Positions 26,033 through 34,296 of a stretch of 64,000 nt of DNA are shown here, piece after piece. Location of the stretch: contig NZ_JAHUWN010000003.1 of NCBI RefSeq assembly GCF_019219025.1, forward strand, positions 1 through 64,000, given 5' to 3'. Every line of letters begins with the position of its first letter. Position 1 is the stretch's first letter. Origin of the DNA: Bacillus sp. sid0103 (GTDB lineage: Bacteria > Bacillota > Bacilli > Bacillales_B > DSM-18226). Below the pieces are notes generated by a model. The model saw only the letters and a program-made list of their open reading frames with translations. It was not told where the DNA came from and did not search any database. A program made the translations under genes and the position numbers.

Positions 26033-26665
26033 GTGGAGAACTTTTATTTGTTTTTGATTATGTGTATTTTTCTCATTATTTTACCTGGTCCTGATACTGC
26101 TATTGCTACAAAAAATACCCTCACTGTTGGAAGAACAGGAGGTTTTAAAACTATGTTTGGTACTTGTTGTGCACTACTAATTCATACAATGGCTGCTGTT
26201 TTAGGTCTTTCAGCCATTATTGTGAAATCGGCTTTATTATTTTCTGTCTTCAAATACGTAGGTGCTGTGTACCTAGTTTATCTAGGAATCAAGACATTAT
26301 GGGCACTAAGGTACAAGAAAGAAGCAATAACTACCGAAATAACTGCCGAAAGTAAGTATGAAAGTAAGTCTTGTTTTAAACAAGGTTTCCTTACCAACAT
26401 CCTAAATCCTAAAGTTGCTATCTTTTTCTTAACCTTCTTGCCTCAGTTTGTGGATTCAGGAAGTAATACTTTTATACCGTTTCTTATAATGGGAATAACT
26501 TATACCGTATTAACCGCCGTATGGTTTTTGTTTTATATCTATTTACTTAACCAGATAAGTGCTTTTATGAAAAAACCTAAGACCCAAACGTTTATTGAAG
26601 GAATAACAGGTACTATCCTGATAGGTTTTGGTATTAAACTTGCTCTAGAAAAGGCTCATAATTAA
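26033..26665 (+). CDS. LysE/RhtB-family amino acid exporter, 210 aa
   Basis: Six hydrophobic segments and the family signature ILPGPDTAIATKNTLTVGRTG close to the N-terminus; KQGFLTNILNPKVAIFFLTF is the second conserved block. Exports amino acids or small metabolites across the membrane; the exact substrate cannot be told. GTG 26033 is chosen because GGAAAGGTGG lies about 10 bases upstream; the frame is open from 26012. A strong terminator follows. Plus-strand gene flanked by CCGTTAG elements on both sides. Confidence 0.92.
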   Translation: MENFYLFLIMCIFLIILPGPDTAIATKNTLTVGRTGGFKTMFGTCCALLIHTMAAVLGLSAIIVKSALLFSVFKYVGAVYLVYLGIKTLWALRYKKEAITTEITAESKYESKSCFKQGFLTNILNPKVAIFFLTFLPQFVDSGSNTFIPFLIMGITYTVLTAVWFLFYIYLLNQISAFMKKPKTQTFIEGITGTILIGFGIKLALEKAHN

Positions 26666-26675
26666 GTTGCTTGTT

Positions 26676-26708
26676 AAGCCCCTTGGATTTTGATCTAGGG
26701 GTTTTTTG
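26676..26708 (+). terminator. Terminator of the LysE gene
   Basis: AAGCCCCTTGG / CTAGGGG hairpin followed by TTTTTTG, about 12 bases past the stop codon. Confidence 0.85.
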
Positions 26709-26844
26709 TTAGAAAAATATCGAATTAATTGGTCTAATCGTTCGGCCATTTTAAGAGGAAAGTGAGACTTCGAGGATATATGGACTATTAAGTGGTAGTT
26801 TAAGACAAGTACTTTATAGGAAGTTTTTTAGTCAAAGACCATAA

Positions 26845-26905
26845 AAAGCAATGCCAAAAATAGCATTGCTTTTCTTGAATTCTTGCACCCCGCTAGTTGC
26901 ATTAG
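26845..26905 (-). repeat. CCGTTAG-family element, copy 17
   Basis: Stem-loop AAAGCAATGCCAAAAATAGC / ATTGCTTTTC (26845-26873), then half-site ATTCTTGCACCCCGCTAG then TTGCATTAG. The far half-site is not recognisable. The hairpin would terminate minus-strand transcription. Confidence 0.65.
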
Positions 26906-26909
26906 AAAA

Positions 26910-27101
26910 TTAGTATTTCATACAAATCTCAATAATTACTTTTGCAGTTGATTTAAAATCAATTACATTCTTCTGTGACATATCATTAGTCAATATTGTT
27001 TCTCCATCCACGCATCCATATAGGCCTGATCTCAGCGTAGATGAGACAGACCGCAATGGCTGGATTCCGCCACTTGCGCTTTTGCTTACTTTAATATTCA
27101 C
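26910..27101 (-). CDS. Doubtful small open frame, 63 aa
   Basis: GTG start at 27101 overlaps the stop of the preceding gene by 11 bases, so coupled translation is possible. The sequence (SASGGIQPLRSVSSTLRSGL) matches nothing I know, and its GC-richer middle could equally be non-coding or a relic. Kept only because no other feature explains the stretch. Confidence 0.25.
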   Translation of the reverse strand: MNIKVSKSASGGIQPLRSVSSTLRSGLYGCVDGETILTNDMSQKNVIDFKSTAKVIIEICMKY

Positions 27102-27555
27102 CTTTAATTACAAAATACGAGCCCCGAATTGTTCCAGCTAGTTTAGACTTCTGCCTAGCAAACTTAAACTTCCCTTCTAACTCCTTTGGTACCTCCATTC
27201 CCTCGGAAAGCTTAAAACCAACGGCCCGCTTCTTAGGGTCATCAACCGTATACATGACGTTGACCTCAAGACCATCCTCATAAAAGACGTAGGCAAATTT
27301 GATATTTTCCACTTGAAAACGCGACGTTTCTAAAGGTTTGGCCGCAAACTCAATATCACGTTCTTCTTTCAAAATTCGGTTCACATAATCAAGGGTCTCC
27401 TGGCTTTCGCTAGCTGGTACAACCGTAAATTCATGCTTGTATTTGTTCATAAAGTAACGGGCTTCATTAGCACGTAAACCAGTAAGCGCTTCTACTACAG
27501 GTGAAGACTCTAAACCAACCGTAGACACATTTTTAAAATCAACGATATAGGACAT
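27091..27555 (-). CDS. Hypothetical protein, 154 aa
   Basis: Not recognised. Start placed at ATG 27555 (MSYIVDFKNVSTVGLESS), 8 bases after AAAGGAG; the upstream extension of the frame has no ribosome binding site. Soluble, charged, mixed alpha/beta-looking protein with no signal peptide. Distinctive stretch VENIKFAYVFYEDGLEVNVM (about residue 85). It lies downstream of a small membrane-protein frame on the same strand and may form a short operon with it. Confidence 0.7.
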   Translation of the reverse strand: MSYIVDFKNVSTVGLESSPVVEALTGLRANEARYFMNKYKHEFTVVPASESQETLDYVNRILKEERDIEFAAKPLETSRFQVENIKFAYVFYEDGLEVNVMYTVDDPKKRAVGFKLSEGMEVPKELEGKFKFARQKSKLAGTIRGSYFVIKGEY

Positions 27556-27605
27556 TTCCATCTCTCCTTTTCTCTCTTTATTTCCTAACAACAGGAATCC
27601 ACATT

Positions 27606-27767
27606 TCACCAAAAACTAAGCCATTCTTCAAGTTGTTTCTTTTGACGATACAAATTTTGGTCAAAAACTTCTACTGTATCTTCCCACACTTTGGTAATAG
27701 ATATGCCGAACAATATGAGTAGTATTCCCAACAAAAATATCCCTGTTACATATTCGAATTTCTTTAT
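27606..27767 (-). pseudogene. Small single-helix membrane protein frame lacking a standard start codon, 53 codons
   Basis: The minus strand reads KKFEYVTGIFLLGILLILFG, then a charged tail (VWEDTVEVFDQNLYRQKKQL) and a TGA stop at 27606. One membrane helix at about residues 7-24. No ATG, GTG or TTG lies at the expected position. An ATA at 27767 sits 6 bases after AAGGGAG, so the original ATG may have mutated or an unusual AUA start may be used. Function unknown. Confidence 0.45.
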
Positions 27768-27801
27768 CTTCTGCTCCCTTAACTGGTTCTTTACAAAAAT
27801 C

Positions 27802-28398
27802 CTAACTGTATGCTTTCTCTAATAAATATATCAATCTTTCTTTTACTGACTCCCATTCATCATCAATAATACTATAAAATATATTGTCTTGAATGATTCC
27901 GTCTGGCTTTACTCTATGTTTACGAAAAGTTCCCTCTTTTGTTGCTCCTATTCGTTCAACAGCTTTTTGAGAACGAAAGTTTTCTCCACTAACTGAAAAT
28001 TGGACACGATTTACTTTTAATTCTTCAAAACAATACTTAAGTAATAAGAATTTACATTCTGTGTTTACTTTTGTTCTCCAAACTTTTGGTGAAAGCCAAG
28101 TCCAACCTATTTCCACATTACGATTTACTTTATCAATACTACAAATTTGAGTTGTCCCTAATACTTGACCTTTCTGTTTATCCTTAACAATAAAAGGTAT
28201 ATGTTTCCCGTCTTTTTTATTATTAACAGCTATCATTAATATTTGCTCTATATCCTCCACTGTGGTAACTTTTCGCCAGGAATATTTCCATACTTCAGGG
28301 CTTTTTAAAGCTTCAAATAATTGTTCCTTATGCTTCACCTCGAGAGGATTAAGCGAAATTGAATTTCCTTCTAGAAATATATCTGTTTCAATAATCAT
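27802..28398 (-). CDS. GNAT family N-acetyltransferase (RimJ/RimL type), 198 aa
   Basis: Acetyltransferase fold with the strand EIGWTWLSPKVWRTKVNTEC in place of the usual Q/RxxGxG loop, then FEELKVNRVQFSVSGENFRS, AVERIGATKEGTFRKH and the late RimJ-like DNIFYSIIDDEW. ATG at 28398 overlaps the TGA of an upstream 34-codon leader frame (ATGA), and a terminator-like hairpin lies before the leader. That arrangement is typical of resistance genes controlled by ribosome-dependent attenuation, so the substrate may be a translation-targeting antibiotic or peptide (inference). Variant acetyl-CoA loop noted. Confidence 0.88.
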   Translation of the reverse strand: MIIETDIFLEGNSISLNPLEVKHKEQLFEALKSPEVWKYSWRKVTTVEDIEQILMIAVNNKKDGKHIPFIVKDKQKGQVLGTTQICSIDKVNRNVEIGWTWLSPKVWRTKVNTECKFLLLKYCFEELKVNRVQFSVSGENFRSQKAVERIGATKEGTFRKHRVKPDGIIQDNIFYSIIDDEWESVKERLIYLLEKAYS

Positions 28399-28499
28399 AA
28401 AATTACTGTCTCCTTTTTAAACAGAATAATCTTGCGTTCATTTGAGTTAGGACGGCACCACAACACATTCCTTCGCAGTGTTTGCAAGGCAAGTTTCAT
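28395..28499 (-). CDS. Leader peptide upstream of the acetyltransferase, 34 aa
   Basis: ATG at 28499 preceded by a near-ideal GGAGGTGAT. The peptide begins MKLALQTLRRNVLWCRPNSN, is basic, and its TGA stop overlaps the ATG of the acetyltransferase gene. Size, position and overlap are those of a translated regulatory leader. It has no similarity I can name. Confidence 0.65.
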   Translation of the reverse strand: MKLALQTLRRNVLWCRPNSNERKIILFKKETVIL

Positions 28500-28551
28500 T
28501 CCATCACCTCCAATATTTTAATGATTTTTACTTGCGTTCAAACTTGCGGGA

Positions 28552-28596
28552 ACAAAAAAAAAGCCTTTAGAACGGCTTAAAGATAGCTCTTTAAGC
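28552..28596 (-). promoter_or_regulatory. Attenuator with two mutually exclusive hairpins
   Basis: Upstream of the leader peptide, the minus strand forms AAGCC-GTTCTAAA-GGCTT followed by nine T (terminator, 28552-28579). An 8-bp hairpin GCTTAAAG / CTTTAAGC (28575-28596) overlaps the terminator's left arm. Formation of one excludes the other, as in transcription attenuators. What shifts the balance is unknown. The sequence GAACGCAAG occurs on both sides of the leader start (about 28429 and 28535). Confidence 0.6.
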
Positions 28597-28757
28597 GACT
28601 GTCTAAAGACTCGAATCTGTATGTCTTATATGTTTGTAAATGCGAAAATTCAAATAGTTCGTACTATAAGTGTACCATTTGATGAAATCTATAGCAATAT
28701 TTTAAATTTGCTACTATCCAATTTTCGGAAAATAACCTTACCTATTCATAACCTTTT

Positions 28758-28835
28758 TCAACTCCCATTTAGTTGAACAAGAAAAGGCGGCCCCAAATGA
28801 CAGCCTTGATCTTAAACAAATGCACCCGTTAGCCA
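28758..28835 (-). repeat. Composite CCGTTAG element, copy 18
   Basis: Half-site CAACTCCCATTTAGTTGAAC, stem-loop AAGGCGGCC / GACAGCCTT, half-site AAACAAATGCACCCG then TTAGCCATCC. It directly adjoins the 28840-29050 block. Confidence 0.7.
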
Positions 28836-28839
28836 TCCA

Positions 28840-29060
28840 TGCAGTGCAAAAACGGCACTGCACCACAGAGAATGAAAATGGTCCGTGCAGACTATACTGT
28901 TTTTATGCTGGCGAAGAAGGTCTTTGAACTATGGTGCCTTAGAGCCCATCCGTTAGTCTGACTCCGACGACCACGGTGTACCACCGACTGTCGCGCCCAT
29001 TAAGGGTAGCACTCATGGGAGATTAATCCTTTTTCTGGTTGTTGCGCCAGCTTTTCCTTA
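28840..29060. other. Unexplained GC-richer block sharing a motif with 39690-39755
   Basis: Contains a TGCAGTGC / GCACTGCA hairpin, then CACCACAGAGAATGAAAATG, also present at 39708-39727 in the same orientation. It is followed by a stretch rich in short inverted repeats (CCGACGACCACGGTGTACC and nearby) and another CATCCGTTAGTCTG core at 28948. No open frame fits. Could be a mobile-element relic or a structured RNA. From 29060 to 29220 I see nothing definite. Confidence 0.4.
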
Positions 29061-29220
29061 TTTTATTTTAAGTAGAAAGGTATTACTATTCGATTTACCA
29101 ACCACACTCATATTTAATCATTCAAGAGGCTCAGCCTTTTTTTAAAAACTGGTTTTTCTGGGTCTGTTTTTTCATGCCCTTTTTCAGTTTTTATTTTCAT
29201 GGGAGTAATAGAGTCGTTTA

Positions 29221-29376
29221 TTGAAATTGAAATCAGATAAGGTCAGCATCGCAATAAAATGGATGTTTAAACAATTCAATAATGAAAAAAGGTATCGCTT
29301 CCGTTTTGTGGCAGGCGAACTCGCACTTTCGTATAATGAAAATAGATTGAATGCAGTTCAAAAAATAAGATGGTGA
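29221..29376 (+). CDS. Doubtful small open frame, 51 aa
   Basis: TTG start at 29221, weak GGGAG upstream at long spacing, basic peptide containing KWMFKQFNNEKRYRFRFVAG. It stops 7 bases before the next gene, whose own ribosome binding site is weak, so translational coupling is conceivable. No family recognised. Confidence 0.3.
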   Translation: MKLKSDKVSIAIKWMFKQFNNEKRYRFRFVAGELALSYNENRLNAVQKIRW

Positions 29377-29383
29377 AGCTGGT

Positions 29384-29704
29384 ATGAGAATTAATTTATC
29401 AGAGAAACAAATCGCGGAAATAAAACGATTAGTTCAAAAAGAACTTTTGATAAAAGGAATCGAACCAACAGATGAATATCTATTTATCCACTGTTTTTCG
29501 AAAGTACAGAAAGAAACCGTCTATTATCATCTGTTTAAAGAAAATGATACGTTGATAATCCGCTGCTATGCACGAGTTTTTAACAACTTTGCTCTGAGCG
29601 TGATGATCAGAAGCACAGCAAAAAATGTATTTGAATACCTGGTAAATCAAACCGGATTACAAAACACAATTTATATAGAAAACGGTATAGAATTTAAATT
29701 TTAA
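29384..29704 (+). CDS. Hypothetical protein, 106 aa
   Basis: Not recognised. Begins MRINLSEKQIAEIKRLVQKE, a charged helix, followed by a probable beta-rich domain (TVYYHLFKENDTLIIRCYAR). No signal peptide. ATG at 29384 with GGTGAAG a few bases upstream. From its stop to 30087 there is no further gene, only the terminator at 29982. Confidence 0.6.
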   Translation: MRINLSEKQIAEIKRLVQKELLIKGIEPTDEYLFIHCFSKVQKETVYYHLFKENDTLIIRCYARVFNNFALSVMIRSTAKNVFEYLVNQTGLQNTIYIENGIEFKF

Positions 29705-29981
29705 AAAAGAAGGACCTTAAAATTATTTGGCTTTCTAATGGATTTACTGTTTGGGCGTAGGCAGAATTACTTTAAAGTACAATTTTCGCAAAAATAAGGG
29801 GGAGAAAAAATAAACGCATTTAAATCACCTCAAAGGGTATTTTCACTTTTTTCCCAAACCCATTGCAAGCAAAGTGTAGGATAAAATACAGGGGTGCACG
29901 AGTCATTGTCCCCCTGCAAATTAATATACATTTTCTAATACAAATTTAAGCACTACTTCTGTAAAAAGTTTGTTATATCAA

Positions 29982-30026
29982 TAAAAAATGACTATCAAAT
30001 TAGCTTACAATTTGATAGTCATTTTT
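29982..30026. terminator. Bidirectional terminator
   Basis: AAAAATGACTATCAAATT / AATTTGATAGTCATTTTT is an 18-bp perfect stem. It would end the minus-strand CoxG-like gene and any plus-strand read-through. Confidence 0.88.
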
Positions 30027-30087
30027 GGTTACATTTTAAATGTTTGCGATAGGAAATGGAACCCTTTAAAGTGATATGGTCTCCCTT

Positions 30088-30549
30088 TCACCTGCCCTTC
30101 TTTTTCAAATAATAAAGACTCCTTTTTATTTCCTTTTCTACTTTTTGAAAAAACATCTCCAAATTCTTGTTCGCTCCACCCTCTAACACCCGCTGACCTG
30201 CCAAAGCAAGGGCACCTGTTACCTCTGCTTCCGCTTTACAGATTAATTTCGTCGCTCCTTGTTGATCTTTAAAATAAAGATCAGCTTTACCTGCAATCTC
30301 TCCGATTTTCCCTGTTCCTCTCACCTGCAGCCGATATGAGGAAGCTGACTTATTCTCATCGAGTCGAATCTCAAGTGTAAAAAGATCTTGAATCGGACCT
30401 ATTTTGATGTCCAGTTCCGCGTGGTATAAACCTTTTGACGTTTCTCTAAATGATTTACAGCCTGGGATGGAGTTCCTTAGTACCTTTTCATCCTTTAAAT
30501 ACTTCCATACAATGTTTCGTGGCAATCCGAATGTATAATCGTACTCCAT
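30088..30549 (-). CDS. CoxG-like SRPBCC protein, 153 aa
   Basis: Carbon monoxide dehydrogenase subunit G family: YDYTFGLPRNIVWKYLKDEK, LRNSIPGCKSF (the IPGC hallmark), YHAELDIKIGPIQDLF and the EVTGALALAGQRVLEGGANK block. No CO dehydrogenase genes are near, so it is one of the many stand-alone members, probably a small-ligand or membrane-recruitment protein. Start at ATG 30549, about 10 bases after GGAGGGAG; TTG 30555 is an alternative. A decayed paralogue of its 3' end lies at 10067-10200. Confidence 0.85.
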   Translation of the reverse strand: MEYDYTFGLPRNIVWKYLKDEKVLRNSIPGCKSFRETSKGLYHAELDIKIGPIQDLFTLEIRLDENKSASSYRLQVRGTGKIGEIAGKADLYFKDQQGATKLICKAEAEVTGALALAGQRVLEGGANKNLEMFFQKVEKEIKRSLYYLKKKGR

Positions 30550-30793
30550 TTTCAAAGTTACTCCCTCCAATTGACCACAGTTTAATAAATGCCGATTACC
30601 CTCCCCTTTAACTAATCAATTATTAGTATTCAAAGGGTCGATTTAATATTAATAACAGAATATAAAAAAGTAATCGATATCAATTCCTATGTAACCAAAC
30701 TGTAAAATAAATCTACTAAATTGTAATACTATTCTATTTTTTCCATTCATAGTAATAGATTTAATCCCATAACTAACTAGGAGGACTAGAAAA

Positions 30794-31408
30794 ATGAAAA
30801 AACTTTGTATGGTATTTCTATTACTTGGATCACTATTATTTGCATCCCCTGCCTTTGCCTATACCCTTAAACAAGGGGACACGCACTCGCTGTCTGATCG
30901 TTTAAAGGAAAATAAATTAACCCGCCAAGAGTTAGCAGATGTCAAACCGTACAATGATGAACATAATCTGATTTCTGTCCGTCAAACAGCCACTACAAAA
31001 CCCAATACTACTAATGAATCCAAAAAAGAAGAATCTGTAAAAATAAGTCTCACAGACAATGAAATAGACCTGCTCGCTCGGTTAGTTCGAGCCGAGGCTC
31101 AGACGGAACCTTTTGAAGGAAAGATTGCGGTGGCTTGTGTGGTGCTTAATAGAATTGAAAGTAAAAAATTTCCTGACACCATAAAAGAAGTCATTTATGC
31201 CCCTGGTCAATTTCAACCTGTTAAAAACGGTGAAATCAATAAGCAGGCTGATGAGGAATCTATTAAAGCTGTAAAGGCAGCATTATCTGAACAACGCCAA
31301 CTGGCACCAGGAGCTTTATTTTTCTATAATCCCGCTATCGAAACAAGTCGTTGGCTCGATTCAAGAAAAACAACAATGATAATTGGACAACATGTCTTTA
31401 AAAAATAG
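30794..31408 (+). CDS. Cell wall hydrolase, SleB/CwlJ family, 204 aa
   Basis: Signal peptide (residues 1-22, ending ASPAFA), a linker, then the SleB-type lytic transglycosylase domain from about 90 (DLLARLVRAEAQTEPFEGKI, including the catalytic Glu in RAEAQ; VVLNRIESKKFPDTIKEVIY; PGQFQPV). Spore-cortex lytic enzymes of this family degrade muramic-lactam peptidoglycan on germination. The short, non-classical N-terminal domain suggests a paralogue rather than SleB itself. ATG at 30794 with AGGAGG 10 bases upstream. Monocistronic. The 52-bp array begins about 200 bases downstream. Confidence 0.9.
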   Translation: MKKLCMVFLLLGSLLFASPAFAYTLKQGDTHSLSDRLKENKLTRQELADVKPYNDEHNLISVRQTATTKPNTTNESKKEESVKISLTDNEIDLLARLVRAEAQTEPFEGKIAVACVVLNRIESKKFPDTIKEVIYAPGQFQPVKNGEINKQADEESIKAVKAALSEQRQLAPGALFFYNPAIETSRWLDSRKTTMIIGQHVFKK

Positions 31409-31616
31409 AAAAGAACACATACTATATTTTTGTGAAACATTTCGGCTTTATTGAAAGATTAGCATCCTAAATATCATCTTCCTTATTAAAAAAAATATCA
31501 TTCACATGTAAATACTATTTTACCAACCCATATATTGCTTACAGGAAATCTTTTAGTAAACAAATCCGATTTGTAGGTGGAAAGAGATTGCATCCCGTTA
31601 TTTTCATTGGTATAGA

Positions 31617-32484
31617 TTTGTCTTTCATCAGCCTTATGATGGACAAAACTCGATGCCGGAACGGTATATTTGTCTTTCATCAGCCTTATGATGGACAAAA
31701 CTCGATGCCGGAACAGTAGATTTGTCTTTCATCAGCCTTATGATGGACAAAACTCGATGCCGGAACGGTATATTTGTCTATCATCAGCCTTATGATGGAC
31801 AAAACTCGATGCCGGAACGGTATATTTGTCTTTCATCAGCCTTATGATGGACAAAACTCGAAGCCGGAACAGTAGATTTGTCTTTCATCAGCCTTATGAT
31901 GGACAAAACTCGATGCCGGAACAGTAGATTTGTCTTTCATCAGCCTTACGATGGACAAAACTCGATGCCGGAACAGTAGATTTGTCTTTCATCAGCCTTA
32001 TGATGGACAAAACTCGATGCCGGAACAGTAGATTTGTCTTTCATCAGCCTTACGATGGACAAAACTCGATGCCGGAACGGTAGATTTGTCTTTCATCAGC
32101 CTGATGATGGACAAAACTCGATGCCGGAACGGTAGATTTGTCTTTCATCAGCCTGATGATGGACAAAACTCGATGCCGGAACGGTATATTTGTCTTTCAT
32201 CAGCCTTATGATGGACAAATCTCGCCGCAGGAACCATTGATTTGTCTTTCATCAGCCTTATGATGGACAAATCTCGCCGCAGGAACGGTAAATTTGTCTT
32301 TCATCAGCCCTACGATGGACAAACTCCCTGCAAGACCGATAGATTTGTCTTTCATCAGCGTCACGATGGACAAAACTCCCTGCAAGACCGATAGATTTGT
32401 CTTTCATCAGCGTCACGATGGACAAAACTCACTGTAGAACCCATAGATTTGTCTTTCATAGGCATCTTGCTGATGGAAACATCT
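31617..32484. repeat. 52-bp tandem array, 16 full units plus one decayed
   Basis: Units start at 31617, 31669, 31721 and so on, nearly every 52 bases, to 32396, with a broken unit at 32448. Each contains the hairpin TTTGTC-TTT-CATCA...TGATG-GACAAA and a conserved linker (AACTCGATGCCGGAACGGTA). Sequence drifts toward the 3' end (CGCCGCAGGAACC, then CTCCCTGCAAGACCG). It fills the gap between convergent genes. The linkers are not unique, so it is not CRISPR. It shares period and hairpin type with 44271-44917. Confidence 0.95.
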
Positions 32485-32501
32485 CTTATTCCCTTATTTG
32501 T

Positions 32502-32541
32502 AAAAAAAGATCCCTACTTCCAACTTGGAAATAGGGTCTTA
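32502..32541 (-). terminator. Terminator of the CrtI-like gene
   Basis: GACCCTATTTCCAA / TTGGAAGTAGGGATC hairpin followed by TTTTTTT on the minus strand. Confidence 0.8.
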
Positions 32542-32572
32542 TCAAAGATTTTTTTATATGAGTAAACGATTT

Positions 32573-34150
32573 TTATTGTGACAGCAGCTTCTGAGCGACG
32601 ATATAGCCTGATCCGCCATTGACTCCGTGTCCTGGCCAGGTTGCGGCCCCGAGCATATACACATTTGGAATAGCTGTCTGATGACCTGGCTGACCTGGTA
32701 ATGGTCTAAGAAGATAGCTTTGGGCCAAATCGTGGGCGCCGCCGTAGGGATCACCTGGTCCTGAGTTTGGGTTAAACCTGGCAATCGTGTCCGGTGTGAC
32801 AACATATTTTCCGATTACCGCACTTGGGATGTTTGGAATATGCCTACTTACCACATTTAATACCCGTTCCGTAAACCGCTCAGTTAAATCATGGGTCCAA
32901 GATCCATCGCCCACATCGATTAGGTTGGCCGCATCCCCACGCGGACGAATTGGCACTTCCAGCACTTGAACACGCATGATAGCCTTTCCTTTTGGTGCAC
33001 GCGTTGGATCAAGGTTAGTTGAGCAGTCGACTGTAAAGGTAGGATTCGCCGGGAGCAAATCGGCTGCCCCTTGGGCAATCGCTAGAGTAAATCCGTCCAG
33101 ACCATCTGTTAGGTGCGGTTGCCCAACACGGTTAAACCGTTTATCAGGCCAGTTTGGCGGTTCACTAAGTGCTAAATGAATTTGGACACATCCCCTGCCA
33201 TATCGAAACTGTTTTGCTTGTGCACGAAGTGGTGGTGAAATCTCCGTATCAGCCAAGAATGAGAGATAGAGCTGGTCAGGTGTAGTTGAAGCCACGACTG
33301 CCTGCTTGGCACGATATTTTTTCCCCTTTGCGGTTCGTACGCCAATCGCTCGACCATTCTCCACTAAGATTCGCTCAACATGAGTATGTGTTAGAATCTC
33401 ACCGCCTTGATCCTTTATCAGTTGCGATAAGGCCTGAACGAGTTTCTCACTGCCCCCTTCTGGTATCGGCATTCCTCCACCCATCAATGCCATCACTGTC
33501 AGTGGTACCCAAATCCCGCTTCCGACTTCATCCGGTGTGCGGCCAAGGTGTGTAACCCAGGAAGCTAGCATCGCCCGCGTCACTGGTGACTTAAGAGAAC
33601 TGACCGCATTACGGGCGGTTGAAACCAGCGATGCAGCGAAAGGCGAATAGCCCGCCCCGCCGCCATCGTGTAGTAAGCGCTTTAGGATAGGTGCAGCTTC
33701 AGAGCTAGAGAGATCCATATTGAATAAACCAAAAACATCGTTGACATATGGATATAACTTTTCAAACATGCCGGCCAGTGCTGCTCCGTCACCAGGTGAC
33801 AGCCGTTCCGATTCAGCGATGAGCTCTTCAAATGAACTAGGCAGGACGGCCGTTCGTCCGTCTTCCATCGATACACCGGTCGGCAAGTTCGTATTTACAT
33901 AACGCAGCCCGCGTGCTTCCAGATCTTCTCTTAGATCAGCGTAAGCTGGTCCCGTTGTAAAAAGAGGATGTGCAGCAGCATACACATCATGTTTAAAACC
34001 TGGAAGTGTTAACTCTTCAGTGCGCAGAAATCCACCCGGGCGATCATTCTTTTCTAACACAAGAACGGTGCGACCCGCGCGTGTTAAATAGGCAGCAGTT
34101 ATTAAAGCGTTATGGCCGCTGCCAATAATAATGACATCAAAGTTTTCCAT
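32573..34150 (-). CDS. Phytoene-desaturase-like FAD-dependent oxidoreductase, 525 aa
   Basis: CrtI/COG1233-type flavoprotein. N-terminal dinucleotide-binding motif VIIIGSGHNALITAAYLTRA with the following EKNDRPGGF; C-terminal FAD-contacting region NVYMLGAATWPGHGVNGGSG. Length is normal. These enzymes desaturate or isomerise isoprenoids or related substrates; no carotenoid genes are adjacent, so the substrate is unknown. More GC-rich than its neighbours, so acquisition is possible. ATG at 34150 with AAGGAG upstream. Confidence 0.88.
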   Translation of the reverse strand: MENFDVIIIGSGHNALITAAYLTRAGRTVLVLEKNDRPGGFLRTEELTLPGFKHDVYAAAHPLFTTGPAYADLREDLEARGLRYVNTNLPTGVSMEDGRTAVLPSSFEELIAESERLSPGDGAALAGMFEKLYPYVNDVFGLFNMDLSSSEAAPILKRLLHDGGGAGYSPFAASLVSTARNAVSSLKSPVTRAMLASWVTHLGRTPDEVGSGIWVPLTVMALMGGGMPIPEGGSEKLVQALSQLIKDQGGEILTHTHVERILVENGRAIGVRTAKGKKYRAKQAVVASTTPDQLYLSFLADTEISPPLRAQAKQFRYGRGCVQIHLALSEPPNWPDKRFNRVGQPHLTDGLDGFTLAIAQGAADLLPANPTFTVDCSTNLDPTRAPKGKAIMRVQVLEVPIRPRGDAANLIDVGDGSWTHDLTERFTERVLNVVSRHIPNIPSAVIGKYVVTPDTIARFNPNSGPGDPYGGAHDLAQSYLLRPLPGQPGHQTAIPNVYMLGAATWPGHGVNGGSGYIVAQKLLSQ

Positions 34151-34296
34151 CCTATCTCTCCTTCTATATGATCAAGCCATACATACGTAAAAAGATATTC
34201 TGATGTCTGGATACTAAGTACTAAATCTAGTACATTTTTTTAAAATTTTTAAAGCACCTCATACCTTTAGGGAGCTCCATCAAGTGCAATCAATAG

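Noticed and set aside
100..28835. Classical chromosomal integron with attC sites
   Set aside because: The cores (GTTAGTT, GTTAGCT) do not fit the GTTRRRY / RYYYAAC boxes, the paired half-sites are direct rather than inverted, and no IntI-type integrase is in the window.
28840..29060. tRNA or other known RNA gene
   Set aside because: The block has hairpins but no cloverleaf, TTCRA arm or CCA end, and no known RNA family was recognised.
31617..32484. CRISPR array
   Set aside because: The regular 52-bp period first suggests CRISPR, but the would-be spacers are nearly identical from unit to unit and no cas gene is present. It is a tandem repeat.
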